Below, in pieces: positions 26,162-35,033 of a DNA stretch of 64,000 nucleotides (the stretch's first letter is position 1; every line of letters starts with the position of its first letter). Source of the DNA: Spirosoma endbachense (GTDB taxonomy: Bacteria; Bacteroidota; Bacteroidia; Cytophagales; Spirosomataceae); the NCBI RefSeq assembly GCF_010233585.1, contig NZ_CP045997.1, positions 5,027,284 to 5,091,283 on the forward strand, given 5' to 3'. A model generated the notes under the pieces. That model was not told where the DNA came from. It saw nothing but the letters and a program-made list of their open reading frames with translations, and did no database searches. Both the position numbers and the translations under genes were made by a program.

Positions 26162-26966
26162 CATAATAATCGTATCCTCGTTCAGCCCAAAAGTCGCGGG
26201 GGCGTTCATCGGCAAAAAACAGCCGACCAATGCGTTTGAGATTTTTGACCCCATATTTTACGGGAATAATGAGCCGAAGCGGAGCTCCGTGTGGAGCCGT
26301 AATAGGCTGGCCGTTTAGCTCGTAAGCCAGTAGCGTTTGTGGATGGAGCGCGCTTTCCATATCGATACCAACGTAATAGCCTTTATCGGGTGTTTCCAAA
26401 CCCATATACTTAAACAGGTCATTGGTAGCGTCGGGATTTGGGGCATTACCGCTATGGGTTCCCAATTTGTAGTGCGCCATAAAATCGGACAACCGAACAC
26501 CGCTCCAGTGCTGTATCTGGCTCCACCCTTCGATGCACTTGAACTCATAAACGATTTCCTGCTTTGGTAGTGCTTTTATATCGTCGATCGTCAACTGCAA
26601 CGGCTGCTTGCCCGGCGTTTCGATGGTGAGTTTCCAATCTTCGGGAACGGGTGATTTGAGGCCGTCATAGCCATTTGTCCGCGCTTTGGGAGCCGCTTCT
26701 TCAACCGGATAGGTGCGGACCAGGTGCGTGTTACTGAAGTACGTTCGGGCAATTACTTCATTCGTATTCAATACATCCCGCAGTGGTTTTAACGTTCCCA
26801 TTGCTTTGGGGCTGCGTTTTATCCAGTTATAGATGCCAATAGGAACGACAGAAGCCACAGCAAACCAGCCAAATGATTTCAACATGCGCCGACGAACGGC
26901 TGATTCAGGAACCTCTTCTTCCGGAAGTTTCGGTTCACCTTTACTGGATTTCGTTGATGAGCTCAT
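26151..26966 (-). CDS. Molybdopterin-dependent oxidoreductase (sulfite-oxidase fold)
   Basis: A 271-residue protein of the SUOX/MsrP family. A twin-arginine-like signal (RRRMLKSFGWFAVASV, residues 25-40) suggests Tat export with bound cofactor. The molybdenum ligand Cys144 lies in FKCIEGWSQIQHWSG, and YYVGIDMESALHPQTLLAYELNGQPI is the typical family segment. Its start overlaps the stop of the cytochrome b gene by four bases, so the pair should form a membrane-bound redox enzyme that passes electrons between quinone and a periplasmic substrate. MsrPQ-type methionine-sulfoxide reduction is one possibility, but the partner here is a cytochrome b561-type subunit rather than MsrQ. Confidence 0.85.
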   Translation of the reverse strand: MSSSTKSSKGEPKLPEEEVPESAVRRRMLKSFGWFAVASVVPIGIYNWIKRSPKAMGTLKPLRDVLNTNEVIARTYFSNTHLVRTYPVEEAAPKARTNGYDGLKSPVPEDWKLTIETPGKQPLQLTIDDIKALPKQEIVYEFKCIEGWSQIQHWSGVRLSDFMAHYKLGTHSGNAPNPDATNDLFKYMGLETPDKGYYVGIDMESALHPQTLLAYELNGQPITAPHGAPLRLIIPVKYGVKNLKRIGRLFFADERPRDFWAERGYDYYVGL

Positions 26967-27724
26967 GATAGGGCGGGTCGGGTTGGGGTATCGATTGGCG
27001 ATAAAGTGGGTTCGAGCGGGCCAACGGGCTGGTCATCGTCGGGTTCAGTGGCTATGGGCTGTTCGGGCAAATTTGCCTTAACAACTTCAACGCCCGTTAC
27101 CATAGACTGGAAATTATGCCATCCGGCACGGATTACCTGTCCGATATGAACAAAAAAGAAGAGCACATAGCCAATCGTCAGAGCGAAATGTTCGAGTCGG
27201 GCGGCTTTATAGCCACCCAGCAGGCTGGTTAACCACGAAAATTGGGTTGGCTTATAGATGGCATAGCCAGTCAGTACTGATCCGACACCCATGAGCATGA
27301 TCGAGAAATAGGCAATTTTCTGGGCTCCGTTATACTTGATGAATGGCGGCTGGGTTTTGCGCAATCCCAGGTCATAAAGCGTTACCTGAATGGCTTCACG
27401 AAACGAGTTCCGATCGGGCACCAGGTGACGCCATTCGCCCGAAATAAATGTATAGCCTACATAGAGCAATCCATTGATCAGAAAGATCCACATGAATACA
27501 AAATGCCAGGCCATTCCCTCGGCCAGCCGACGGGGTATATTCAGGAATTTAAAGAATCCATTCGGGAAAAATGTCAGAAGGGTGTAATCGCCAACCTCAA
27601 TTTTATAGGGATGATAGGCCCAATAGATCAGCAAGCCACTCCAGATCATGACAAACAGAATGGGGAAGTTGATCCAGTGAAACCAGCGAATAGCCAGCGG
27701 ATGCTTGTGAACAATGCGTTTCAT
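26963..27724 (-). CDS. Cytochrome b561/b6-type membrane subunit
   Basis: A 253-residue integral membrane protein with about four to five helices. His residues at helix ends (HPLAIRWFHWINFPILF, EGMAWHFVFMW, LEHFALTIGYVLFFFVHIGQVIRAGWHNF) are placed to bind two hemes, as in formate- and hydrogenase-type cytochrome b subunits. The C-terminal 35 residues are polar. It is the first gene of a two-gene operon with the molybdopterin subunit (ATGA overlap) and probably exchanges electrons with the quinone pool. Confidence 0.88.
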   Translation of the reverse strand: MKRIVHKHPLAIRWFHWINFPILFVMIWSGLLIYWAYHPYKIEVGDYTLLTFFPNGFFKFLNIPRRLAEGMAWHFVFMWIFLINGLLYVGYTFISGEWRHLVPDRNSFREAIQVTLYDLGLRKTQPPFIKYNGAQKIAYFSIMLMGVGSVLTGYAIYKPTQFSWLTSLLGGYKAARLEHFALTIGYVLFFFVHIGQVIRAGWHNFQSMVTGVEVVKANLPEQPIATEPDDDQPVGPLEPTLSPIDTPTRPALS

Positions 27725-27788
27725 TAGTGAAGTGGTTAAGCCATATACAACATTACGATTTTTGATCTAACAAATAATCAGACTATTG

Positions 27789-27845
27789 CAGGAGTTTCTT
27801 TTCTCTTTGAGCCTTGCCACGGCTCAAAGAGAAAAGAAACTCCTG
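27789..27845. repeat. Conserved-loop hairpin element, collapsed copy C
   Basis: Two perfect 25-bp arms (27789-27813, 27821-27845) surround only seven bases, TTGCCAC. The inner sequence TTTGAGCC-TTGCCAC-GGCTCAAA looks like copy G with the loop and inner stem deleted. It lies in the divergent gap between the cytochrome b and DUF1080 genes, so it is not an end-of-operon terminator. Confidence 0.75.
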
Positions 27846-28017
27846 ATAACAGTAAGCATAACTTAGTTTCCCGAAGTCAAGCATTGAGATAACCCCACTG
27901 GCCATCCTTCCATTTGAGGAATTGCAGCAAAGAATAGGCTAAAAACGTTTACCGGCAGACATGAGGAGTTAATGAGTCTTTCCTGCTTTTTGAAAGAAAG
28001 TAACCCTTCCTTCAACT

Positions 28018-28746
28018 ATGCTTCGTACAATTTTCGGCTTTATTTGCCTTACCAGTTTTGCCTTTACTGGAGCACACGCTCAATCCCTGAACACCTTATC
28101 GCCCCAGGAGAAAAAAGAAGGCTGGAAACTCCTCTTCAATGGCAAAAATACGGCTGGCTGGCACACGTATGGTGGCAAAGGCGTCGGTTCATCCTGGCAA
28201 ATTGATCAGGGAGCGCTGAAGTTAAATGTACCCAATCGGGTTGGTAATAAAGCACCGGATGGGGGCGATTTAGCAACGGATGAGGTTTTTAAAGGCAATT
28301 TTGAGTTTAAGGCAGACTGGAAAGTCGAGCGGTTTACGAACAGCGGCATATTTTTCTTTGTGCAGGAAGCCCCTCAATACAAGAATATTTTTGACACAGG
28401 TTTAGAGCTTCAGGTGCTCGACGATGCCATCTATGAAGGGGCGGATGAAAATAAACACCGTGCTGGCGACTTCTTCAGTGTGGCCAATGCGCGGGTCCGT
28501 GAACTGAAACCGGTTGGCGAATGGAATCAGGTTCATTTTGTTCTTAAAAACAACAAGCTAACCGTTACATTAAATGGTTTTAGTATTCAGGAGCACGACC
28601 TGACCAGTGCCGACTGGAAACAGCGGTTAGCATCGAGCAAGCTGAAAAGTGCTCCGATCGGTAAAGGCAACTTTACGGGGCGAATAGGGTTGCAGGATTG
28701 GGGTAGCTCTGTGTGGTTTCGCAACGTAAAAATTCGGTCGCTTTAA
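28018..28746 (+). CDS. DUF1080 (3-keto-disaccharide hydrolase-like) protein
   Basis: A 242-residue secreted protein: signal peptide (about 1-21, ending AHAQ), then a concanavalin-like beta-sandwich starting EGWKLLFNGKNTAGWHTYGG, with the family phrases NFEFKADWKVERFTNSGIFFFVQE and GRIGLQDWGSSVWFRNVKIRSL at its end. DUF1080 domains occur in 3-keto-disaccharide hydrolases and related sugar-modifying proteins, which suits the sugar-use genes that follow. It ends three bases before a hairpin region shared with a convergent gene. Confidence 0.88.
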   Translation: MLRTIFGFICLTSFAFTGAHAQSLNTLSPQEKKEGWKLLFNGKNTAGWHTYGGKGVGSSWQIDQGALKLNVPNRVGNKAPDGGDLATDEVFKGNFEFKADWKVERFTNSGIFFFVQEAPQYKNIFDTGLELQVLDDAIYEGADENKHRAGDFFSVANARVRELKPVGEWNQVHFVLKNNKLTVTLNGFSIQEHDLTSADWKQRLASSKLKSAPIGKGNFTGRIGLQDWGSSVWFRNVKIRSL

Positions 28747-28755
28747 CAGATAGGA

Positions 28756-28841
28756 CTTTCGCTTCGAGCCGTATAGCCGTGCCACGGTTACTTATGATAT
28801 ACAAACAAACCGTGGCACGGCTATACGGCTCGAAGCGAAAG
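28756..28841 (+). repeat. Conserved-loop hairpin element, copy D
   Basis: Arms 28756-28789 and 28808-28841 pair perfectly over 34 bp around the 18-nt loop ACTTATGATATACAAACA. The outer arm begins CTTTCGCTTCGAGCC. It lies between convergent genes and could serve as a bidirectional terminator, though other copies do not have this placement. Confidence 0.92.
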
Positions 28842-28926
28842 GCTAAAGCCTGGCCCAGCAAGAAATGGTTGCCTGATCTGTTTGCCAGCGTCTGGCAGCC
28901 AATGGCTAGTATCAGACAATTTGAGG

Positions 28927-29964
28927 CTACTCCAGTCGAACCCACATCGAGCCGCTAAAAATTTCGCCGGGGTTTAGAATGACTAAGCCTTCACCGTTAT
29001 TGAATGAATCAACGTTGGCCGTCAGCGGTTCAATGGCAATGCTATCACGTCGGGTAGGGGTGTAGCAAACCAGATAATTTAGCTTTCCCTCGCCCGTTTC
29101 CTGACCTATTACCAGTTTGACCCCCGCCTGAGGTGAATCCAGAACAGTTTCGGCAAAACTGATTCCATCGGGTGTTATACCCGTTGGTTCAATGATGAAG
29201 GGTGTATCGAACTGGCGATCCCGAAGAGCTACCGTTTCTGAGGCATCCGCTGGCTGACGTCCATTGGGAATCATATCGCCATCCAACACAATGGCTGATC
29301 TCGCTGGCAATGTTAGCGTTAGCTCGTCAACTGACTCGCTGGTAAAGGTGAAATACGGGTGCCAGCCAAATGCTACCGGGCACCGGGTTGTACCCGTGTT
29401 GAGGGCGGAATAGGAGATGCGCAATGCACATAACCGGTCTTCTGAGGGGTTACTGCCAAGCGTTAACCAATCGGCGCGGGTTAGTTCGTAGGTGACTGTC
29501 AGCGCAAACGGAAACGGATAACCAACTGTATCTCCGGCATAATCATATCGTAGCGTAAGACTGGCGTGATTGGGTGTAGTTTCCTGATTGACAACGCTAA
29601 ACTGCCGACCGTGAACAAAGCCATGAAGGGCATTGTCACGACTGGCTTCATTCATTTTCAGCGCATATTTTTCCCCCTCGAATGCGTAAATGCCATGCCG
29701 GATTCGACTCGGAAAGGGAAAGAGCAAAGCACTTGCGTACGACTCGTCGGCAAGCAGGGCCTGGGGCGATTCGGGCGCTTTGAGTAACGCGAAGAGGTGG
29801 TTGCTCCGACGAAGTACCAAACGCCGGAGAATACCGCCAAACTCCGGGATAATGGTAGCAAATTCACCCGTTCCTGCGTATTGGAGGATGTATTCGGTTA
29901 GTGGTTTGCGATCCGAAGGCAGCGGTAACGGACCAAATGGCTGGGTCGTAATCGTAAATGACAT
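28927..29964 (-). CDS. Aldose 1-epimerase family protein
   Basis: A 345-residue beta-sandwich enzyme of the galactose mutarotase superfamily. ALHGFVHGRQFSV carries the conserved catalytic-region His, GWHPYFTF the second His, and the acid/base Glu lies in DSIAIEPLTANVDSFN near the C-terminus. It interconverts alpha and beta anomers of hexoses; the exact sugar is not defined. No signal peptide is seen, so it acts in the cytoplasm. It is convergent with the DUF1080 gene. Confidence 0.88.
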   Translation of the reverse strand: MSFTITTQPFGPLPLPSDRKPLTEYILQYAGTGEFATIIPEFGGILRRLVLRRSNHLFALLKAPESPQALLADESYASALLFPFPSRIRHGIYAFEGEKYALKMNEASRDNALHGFVHGRQFSVVNQETTPNHASLTLRYDYAGDTVGYPFPFALTVTYELTRADWLTLGSNPSEDRLCALRISYSALNTGTTRCPVAFGWHPYFTFTSESVDELTLTLPARSAIVLDGDMIPNGRQPADASETVALRDRQFDTPFIIEPTGITPDGISFAETVLDSPQAGVKLVIGQETGEGKLNYLVCYTPTRRDSIAIEPLTANVDSFNNGEGLVILNPGEIFSGSMWVRLE

Positions 29965-30098
29965 ACAATCTTGGTAAATAAGGACGGTACTTTAGGTAAG
30001 TACTCAGGCGGCTATTTTGTTTCTTTTCTTTATTAAAAAAAACAGCACCCGATCAATCTGACACCAAGAAGGACAATCGATTTAATAAAATTGTAATT

Positions 30099-30131
30099 AA
30101 ACCTATAAGGTTTCAAAAACCTTATAGGTTT
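30099..30131. repeat. AAACCTATAAGGTTT hairpin
   Basis: AAACCTATAAGGTTT (30099-30113) and its exact complement (30117-30131) are separated by only three bases, CAA. The stem is the same as that of the hairpin at 20635-20683, with the arms extended. It is in a divergent promoter region here, so it is a dispersed repeat rather than simply a terminator. Confidence 0.8.
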
Positions 30132-30383
30132 GTAATCAGCAATTCCGGTATTGCAGTTGCTGGTTTTGCGAAACCACCAGCTATTTACTGGATACGGCCT
30201 GATTATAGTAAAACTAATATCCATTCACAAGGTACTGCGTTTGAGGATGATGCATGGTATGGCCTACCGTAAGAATGCCAACACCTGGTTTGGAGCTGCA
30301 TTGACGTATTTACGGTATGGCTCCCTATAAAAAAGTGCAAAAGAATAGCCCGAAGAACCATTCGTTTCGTCTGCCTGAAAGTT

Positions 30384-30391
30384 TACTTTTG
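30384..30391 (+). promoter_or_regulatory. Candidate -7 box for the isomerase gene
   Basis: TACTTTTG matches the Bacteroidota TAnnTTTG box. It would give a leader of about 50 nt before the ATG at 30448. TTTC at 30365-30368 is the only nearby approximation of a -33 element. Confidence 0.3.
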
Positions 30392-30447
30392 ATTAAAATT
30401 GGACTGGAAATGAAGAGTTTACCCCTGGAGTTTAGCTTTTAGATACT

Positions 30448-31932
30448 ATGCCACAAAATGCAATCACTTCCCGGTTTGACGGATTTGATAAACCGAATCG
30501 CCAGAATTTTTACGCGCTCAAAGTCGGTTTATTTGGCATTGGTTTAGAAGCCTACTGGGCGCAATTTGATGGGTTGCAGGCCCGTCTGGAAGGCTATCTC
30601 AACGAACTGGATGCAAAAATGCGCCGACCTGCCGTTGAGATAATCAACCTGGGCATGATCGATACGCCCGAAAAAGCATTGATCGCCGGGCATCAGTTTC
30701 GGCAGGCCGACGTAGATCTGATTTTTCTGTACGTCACGACCTATGCGCTTTCATCGACTGTGTTGCCGGTCGTCCGCCGGGCAAAGGTGCCGGTTGTTGT
30801 ACTCAATCTGGCTCCCGAACCGGCCATTGGCTATCAGTGGTTTAACTCATTACACGACCGCACGCGTATGACAGGCGAGTGGCTGGCCTATTGCTCGGCT
30901 TGCCCGGTTCCTGAAATTGCCAGCGTCTTTAAGCGATCCAACATTCCGTTCTATCAGATTACGGGCATGCTTCGGAACGACCCGCTCGCCTGGAATGAGA
31001 TCGATGAGTGGGTAGAAGCAGCTCGCGTAGCCAACGTAATGGCTCATAACCGACTGGGCGTGATGGGGAATTACTATGGCGGCATGCTCGACATTTACTC
31101 GAATCTCACCCTACACAGTTCGGTGTTTGGCGGACATATTGAAATGATTGAAGTCGATCAGTTATCGGCTCTACGAAAAGACGTGACAGATGAAGAAATT
31201 CGGGAGCGGGTGACTCTCTTTTTCGAAACGTTTGACGTACAGGACGATTGTACAGTCCCTGAGCTGGAACGGGCGGCCCGGACTTCCATTGCGCTCGATC
31301 GGTTAGCACAGGAGCTTGATTTAGGTTCGCTGGCTTACTATTATAAAGGAACAGGTAATCCGTGGAATGAAGACACAATGAGTTCGGTCATTCTGGGCAA
31401 TTCGCTACTGACTGCCAGGGGTATACCCGTTGCGGGAGAGTACGAGGTCAAGAATGTGCAGGCCATGAAAATTATGGATTCATTCGGGGTTGGTGGCTCC
31501 TTTACCGAATATTACGCCATGGATTTTGCCGACGATGTCGTGTTAATGGGCCATGATGGCCCCGGTCACCTTGCCATTGCCGAAGGGAAAACCAAAGTAC
31601 GACCACTCTATGTCTATCATGGCAAAGTTGGCAACGGATTATCCGTAGAAATGTCGGTTAAGCATGGGCCGGTAACCTTGCTGTCGGTTGTCGAAACGGT
31701 TGATGGTAAAATTCAGTTGCTTACCGCTGAAGCGGAATCGGTGCCGGGGCCGATTCTGGAAATTGGCAATACAAACAGTCGATACCGGTTTTCGATTGGT
31801 GCCCGCCGGTTCATTGAAGACTGGAACAGTCATGGACCGGCTCACCATTGTGCAGTGGGAGTAGGGCACATTGCGTCTAAGCTCAGGAAGCTTGGAGCAC
31901 TACTGAATGTGGAAGTAGTGCAGGTTTGTTAG
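30448..31932 (+). CDS. L-fucose/L-arabinose isomerase family protein
   Basis: A 494-residue cytoplasmic protein with the two-domain fold of fucose/arabinose isomerases: an N-terminal Rossmann-like part (DLIFLYVTTYALSSTVLPVV, GVMGNYYGGMLDIYSN) and a C-terminal barrel with metal-site segments (LAYYYKGTGNPWNED, HHCAVGVGHIASKL). Family members convert aldoses to ketoses using Mn(II). The true substrate may be another sugar, since close homologues in Bacteroidota are uncharacterised. It is a single gene, convergent with the FAD oxidoreductase operon. Confidence 0.85.
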   Translation: MPQNAITSRFDGFDKPNRQNFYALKVGLFGIGLEAYWAQFDGLQARLEGYLNELDAKMRRPAVEIINLGMIDTPEKALIAGHQFRQADVDLIFLYVTTYALSSTVLPVVRRAKVPVVVLNLAPEPAIGYQWFNSLHDRTRMTGEWLAYCSACPVPEIASVFKRSNIPFYQITGMLRNDPLAWNEIDEWVEAARVANVMAHNRLGVMGNYYGGMLDIYSNLTLHSSVFGGHIEMIEVDQLSALRKDVTDEEIRERVTLFFETFDVQDDCTVPELERAARTSIALDRLAQELDLGSLAYYYKGTGNPWNEDTMSSVILGNSLLTARGIPVAGEYEVKNVQAMKIMDSFGVGGSFTEYYAMDFADDVVLMGHDGPGHLAIAEGKTKVRPLYVYHGKVGNGLSVEMSVKHGPVTLLSVVETVDGKIQLLTAEAESVPGPILEIGNTNSRYRFSIGARRFIEDWNSHGPAHHCAVGVGHIASKLRKLGALLNVEVVQVC

Positions 31933-31962
31933 AAAGGCCACAAAACTCCTGAATAAGATAAG

Positions 31963-32050
31963 CCTTTCGCTCAGAGCCGTAGAGCCGTGCCACGGTTACT
32001 AATGATGGATAGACTAACCGTGGCACGGCTCTACGGCTCTGAGCGAAAGG
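31963..32050 (+). repeat. Conserved-loop hairpin element, copy E
   Basis: Arms 31963-31998 and 32015-32050 pair perfectly over 36 bp around the 16-nt loop CTAATGATGGATAGAC. The loop has drifted most from the consensus, yet the stem is intact. It lies between the convergent isomerase and FAD oxidoreductase genes. Confidence 0.92.
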
Positions 32051-32097
32051 ACTATAAGATAAGAAAAACGACCTCCATGCGGCCTAAATAAAATTTC

Positions 32098-34104
32098 TCA
32101 GTTTGGTACAAACAGGACCGCATCGGCCACGACAATACCGTCGGCATCACTTGTAGAAACCTCAACGTAGCTTTTCTTATTCGGCGATAGCGCGAAAGAT
32201 CCCAGCGACACCCATTCGCCCGATGTTTGCCCTTCGACCCGAATGTCTGATTCGCGGATCGTGATGGGTTTTGTCTGGTTACCATCCGAGACGATCAGGT
32301 TTGTTTTGCTGGAGGCTCCGGTTAGTTTGGGGAAATAGACATAGACCTGATAGTTACCCGCTTTTGTCACGGCGGGATTGAACCGTACCGTTTTTGGAGT
32401 CGGATTGGTCCCTGTCGTTGTAAAATAGCCAGGGCCATAAGCTCCCTTCGGATTGTTGTCTCGTGTCCATTCGCCCGTACGGGTAACCTGTGCCGGATCA
32501 TCATTGTCGACCAGAATTTCGGGTGTACTGCCGTCGGCTAATGGATTCGTTTTGAGCTCATTCTGAAGCTTCTTTACATCAATAGCCTGCACCGATGTTT
32601 TGCCGTCGATGGCCATACTGGCCGCCACAGCCGATGACTGAGCCAGCACCATAAAGACGGGTTCCATCCGAATTGACCCGTAGGCAATATGGGTAGCTGA
32701 GAGGCAAACGGGTACTAATAGATTTTTGCATTCAGCTTCTTTTGGAATCAGGCATCGGTATGAAATCGGGTAGGGCGGAAAGCCCCCTACCTGAACATCC
32801 CCTTCATTCTTAACCATTTTTACGCCGTTTTTCTCGACAACCAGCCGTTGGCAATTGTGCGAATCCATGGTATAAGCGGCCATACCAACGCCATCTTTGA
32901 CAACCTCCCGGCCCTGACAGTTAGCCTGTGTCATCACGTAGTCGCCAATCATACGCCGGGCTTCGCGCACGTACATCTGGGTCGACCAGTTGCCCGAATC
33001 GGTGTATTCATCTTTCGGATAGCCCAATTTGAGCATCTCCGTCTGAATGTCTTTACGCATACGCGGATCGTGCCCGATGAAGTACAACAGCCCCTTGTTA
33101 TACAGTTCGTGCTCCCGCTGAATGGCCGCCCGACGTTCGTAACTGGCCTCTGGGAAGTCGTAATTTACACCGATCATGTCGGTAGAAAACGGGCCGTTGT
33201 TGTTAATATCCGTTTTCTGATTGGGCATCCGGTCGGGTTTCAGAATGGTATTAAAGGCTAGTTTGGGATTCTTTTCGATAGCTCGCAGCAGAAGCTCATA
33301 CCGGGTTGGGTCGTACCCTTCTGGTTGGGTGATCGGAATCATGTTGGCCGGATCGCCGGTCAGGCAGATACGGAAATTATACGCCTGAACCTGTTTGTTG
33401 CCTGTTCCCGTCGGAACGATCTGAGCTGTACTGATGCCCCAGAGCAGACCACTTTCAGGTTTGCCCGGTACTTTATAGGGGTCGACACCATCCGCAAACT
33501 GGTGTTTGTCAAGTAATTGAAAACCGTTGTAGGTTTCGCCGTAAGCCTTGTTGTCTTCGCGACCAACAGTGTAGTTGACACCAGCCTGAGCCATCAGATC
33601 ACCCTCATACGTACAATCGAGAAAGACTTTGGCATTGATCACCCGAGACGGAGCCGAACCCGTCGATGGTTCAACCGTAATGCTTTGAATGGACCCGTTT
33701 AGTTTTTTTACCGATGCCAGCCGATACGCATACAGGACGTTGACATCGGCGCGTTTGACATACTGGTTGAAGAGGTCTTCTGCAACATGGGGTTCGAAAA
33801 TCCATTGCTCAAATTTGCCGTAGTGTTTCCCAATCTGGCGGTAGTAGTCGCGGGCGATGCCCGAAATCGCGTATTTATTGCCAATATCGGTATAGCCCAG
33901 TCCACCCGTGGTCAGTCCGCCAAGATGCCGTCCGGGTTCAACCAGGATGACCGATTTGCCCATCTTTTTGGCCGTATAAGCGGCAATCACACCGGCGGAT
34001 GAACCACCATAAATGCATATATCGACCGTTGTGGGTGCCGTTTGGGCAAGCGTAAGCGGACTGAAAAATGGAACGAAAGCGAAAAGAATAAGCAGTTTTT
34101 TCAT
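32098..34104 (-). CDS. Secreted FAD-dependent oxidoreductase with C-terminal beta domain
   Basis: A 668-residue exported protein. A signal peptide (about 1-20, ending TLAQ) is followed by an FAD-binding Rossmann motif, CIYGGSSAGVIAAYTAKKMG, and the family phrase HLGGLTTGGLGYTDIGN. Oxidase-like domains continue to about residue 530, and a C-terminal beta-sandwich (about 535-668, YQVYVYFPKLTGASSKTNL ... VEVSTSDADGIVVADAVLF) resembles the golvesin/xanthan-lyase C-terminal domain. Such proteins are common in polysaccharide-use loci; the substrate is probably a sugar or glycoside. Last gene of the SusCD operon, 14 bases after the SGNH gene. Confidence 0.85.
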   Translation of the reverse strand: MKKLLILFAFVPFFSPLTLAQTAPTTVDICIYGGSSAGVIAAYTAKKMGKSVILVEPGRHLGGLTTGGLGYTDIGNKYAISGIARDYYRQIGKHYGKFEQWIFEPHVAEDLFNQYVKRADVNVLYAYRLASVKKLNGSIQSITVEPSTGSAPSRVINAKVFLDCTYEGDLMAQAGVNYTVGREDNKAYGETYNGFQLLDKHQFADGVDPYKVPGKPESGLLWGISTAQIVPTGTGNKQVQAYNFRICLTGDPANMIPITQPEGYDPTRYELLLRAIEKNPKLAFNTILKPDRMPNQKTDINNNGPFSTDMIGVNYDFPEASYERRAAIQREHELYNKGLLYFIGHDPRMRKDIQTEMLKLGYPKDEYTDSGNWSTQMYVREARRMIGDYVMTQANCQGREVVKDGVGMAAYTMDSHNCQRLVVEKNGVKMVKNEGDVQVGGFPPYPISYRCLIPKEAECKNLLVPVCLSATHIAYGSIRMEPVFMVLAQSSAVAASMAIDGKTSVQAIDVKKLQNELKTNPLADGSTPEILVDNDDPAQVTRTGEWTRDNNPKGAYGPGYFTTTGTNPTPKTVRFNPAVTKAGNYQVYVYFPKLTGASSKTNLIVSDGNQTKPITIRESDIRVEGQTSGEWVSLGSFALSPNKKSYVEVSTSDADGIVVADAVLFVPN

Positions 34105-34118
34105 GCGGAACGGAATGA

Positions 34119-34841
34119 TTAAGACGCTACTAATTTCTGGAGGTGGGACGGGTAATTCTGGCCGTTTCCATCCCCAATGGTGATGCTATCGCCAAAGCAG
34201 ACGATACGGTTTTTGATCAGCTGACTTTGGGTCAGAAACGTGTAAATGGCAACGGCCATCGTACGGTAACCTTCGGGAGTCGGGTGAAGCCCATCCGTTT
34301 TCTGGCTGTTGGCTTCATTTTTGATCAGACTACTGGCTTCCAGACCAATATTGCCTACTTTCTCAAAAATATGACCCATGTCCAGCAATGGGAATCTGTT
34401 GTCGGTGGCCACCTTTCGAATGGTATCATTCACCTTCATTCTGCGCGCGGTGTACCCTTCTGGCTGGTAAAATTTAGGATTGTGCCGGGTCATTAAGTAT
34501 GGCTCATAAGCGGGCAGAATCGTCATGAGCATAACCTGACTTTGGACAGCTACCAACTTTGAGCAGATCGTTCGAAGGTTCTGCTCATAATCGGGAAGCG
34601 GAACGTATTTTTTGCTGTTCATGTCGTTGGTACCTATCATCAGAATGGTCAGGTTGGGCCGCTGTGCCAGACAATCCTTATCGATCCGGGCCAGCAAATC
34701 GACCGTATTGTTGCCGCCAATTCCCGCGTTGATAATGGCCGGGCTTTGATCTGCCAATGGACTCTCATTACCAGAAAATGAAAGCTGGTGCGCAAACGGA
34801 GCAATGGCCAGTGTGCTTTGTATAAACGTTCGACGTTGCAT
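34119..34841 (-). CDS. SGNH/GDSL hydrolase with circularly permuted catalytic blocks
   Basis: A 240-residue exported protein with a Tat-like signal (MQRRTFIQSTLAIAPFAH). The SGNH blocks are all present but in the order II-III-V-I: block II NAGIGG (Gly40), block III IGTNDM (Asn72), block V DGLHPTPEGY (Asp183, His186), and block I FGDSIT with the nucleophile Ser219 at the C-terminus. Canonical family members have GDS at the N-terminus. The reading frame is continuous, so this is a genuine permutation in the sequence. The fold should still close, because block I normally packs next to block II. Probable role: de-acetylation or ester cleavage on the glycan handled by this operon. Confidence 0.85.
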   Translation of the reverse strand: MQRRTFIQSTLAIAPFAHQLSFSGNESPLADQSPAIINAGIGGNNTVDLLARIDKDCLAQRPNLTILMIGTNDMNSKKYVPLPDYEQNLRTICSKLVAVQSQVMLMTILPAYEPYLMTRHNPKFYQPEGYTARRMKVNDTIRKVATDNRFPLLDMGHIFEKVGNIGLEASSLIKNEANSQKTDGLHPTPEGYRTMAVAIYTFLTQSQLIKNRIVCFGDSITIGDGNGQNYPSHLQKLVAS

Positions 34842-34967
34842 GATTCAGTTTTCAGGAGATTCGTTTTCAGTGCATAACAGGCGGGGTAGCCCGGCGTTAG
34901 CTACTGAAAACTAACCCGCTGAAAATGATACACTCAATTACAGGCTATGGCTGAGAGTGGCCGCCTG

Positions 34968-35016
34968 GAGCCGTGCCACGGTTACTAATGTGCGTAAACA
35001 AACCATGGCACGGCTC
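34968..35016 (+). repeat. Conserved-loop hairpin element, eroded copy F
   Basis: Only the core stem is left: 34968-34983 pairs with 35001-35016 over 16 bp with one C-A mismatch, around the 17-nt loop ACTAATGTGCGTAAACA. The right flank still reads GAAGCCAAAGGAC, like the outer arm of copy A, but the left flank no longer matches. It lies between the SusD and SGNH genes, inside an operon. Confidence 0.8.
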
Positions 35017-35033
35017 GAAGCCAAAGGACTACA

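Larger units (their letters stand above)
29965..30447. other. Divergent intergenic region
   Basis: These 483 bases separate aldose 1-epimerase from the isomerase gene. They contain a tight hairpin (30099-30131) and a candidate -7 box (30384-30391). Between about 30250 and 30325, TGGCCTACCGTAA and TTACGGTATGGCTCC look like a decayed inverted repeat. No gene is seen. Confidence 0.5.

Noticed and set aside
32848..33516. Plus-strand frames over the FAD oxidoreductase
   Set aside because: Antisense to a full-length, well-supported gene.
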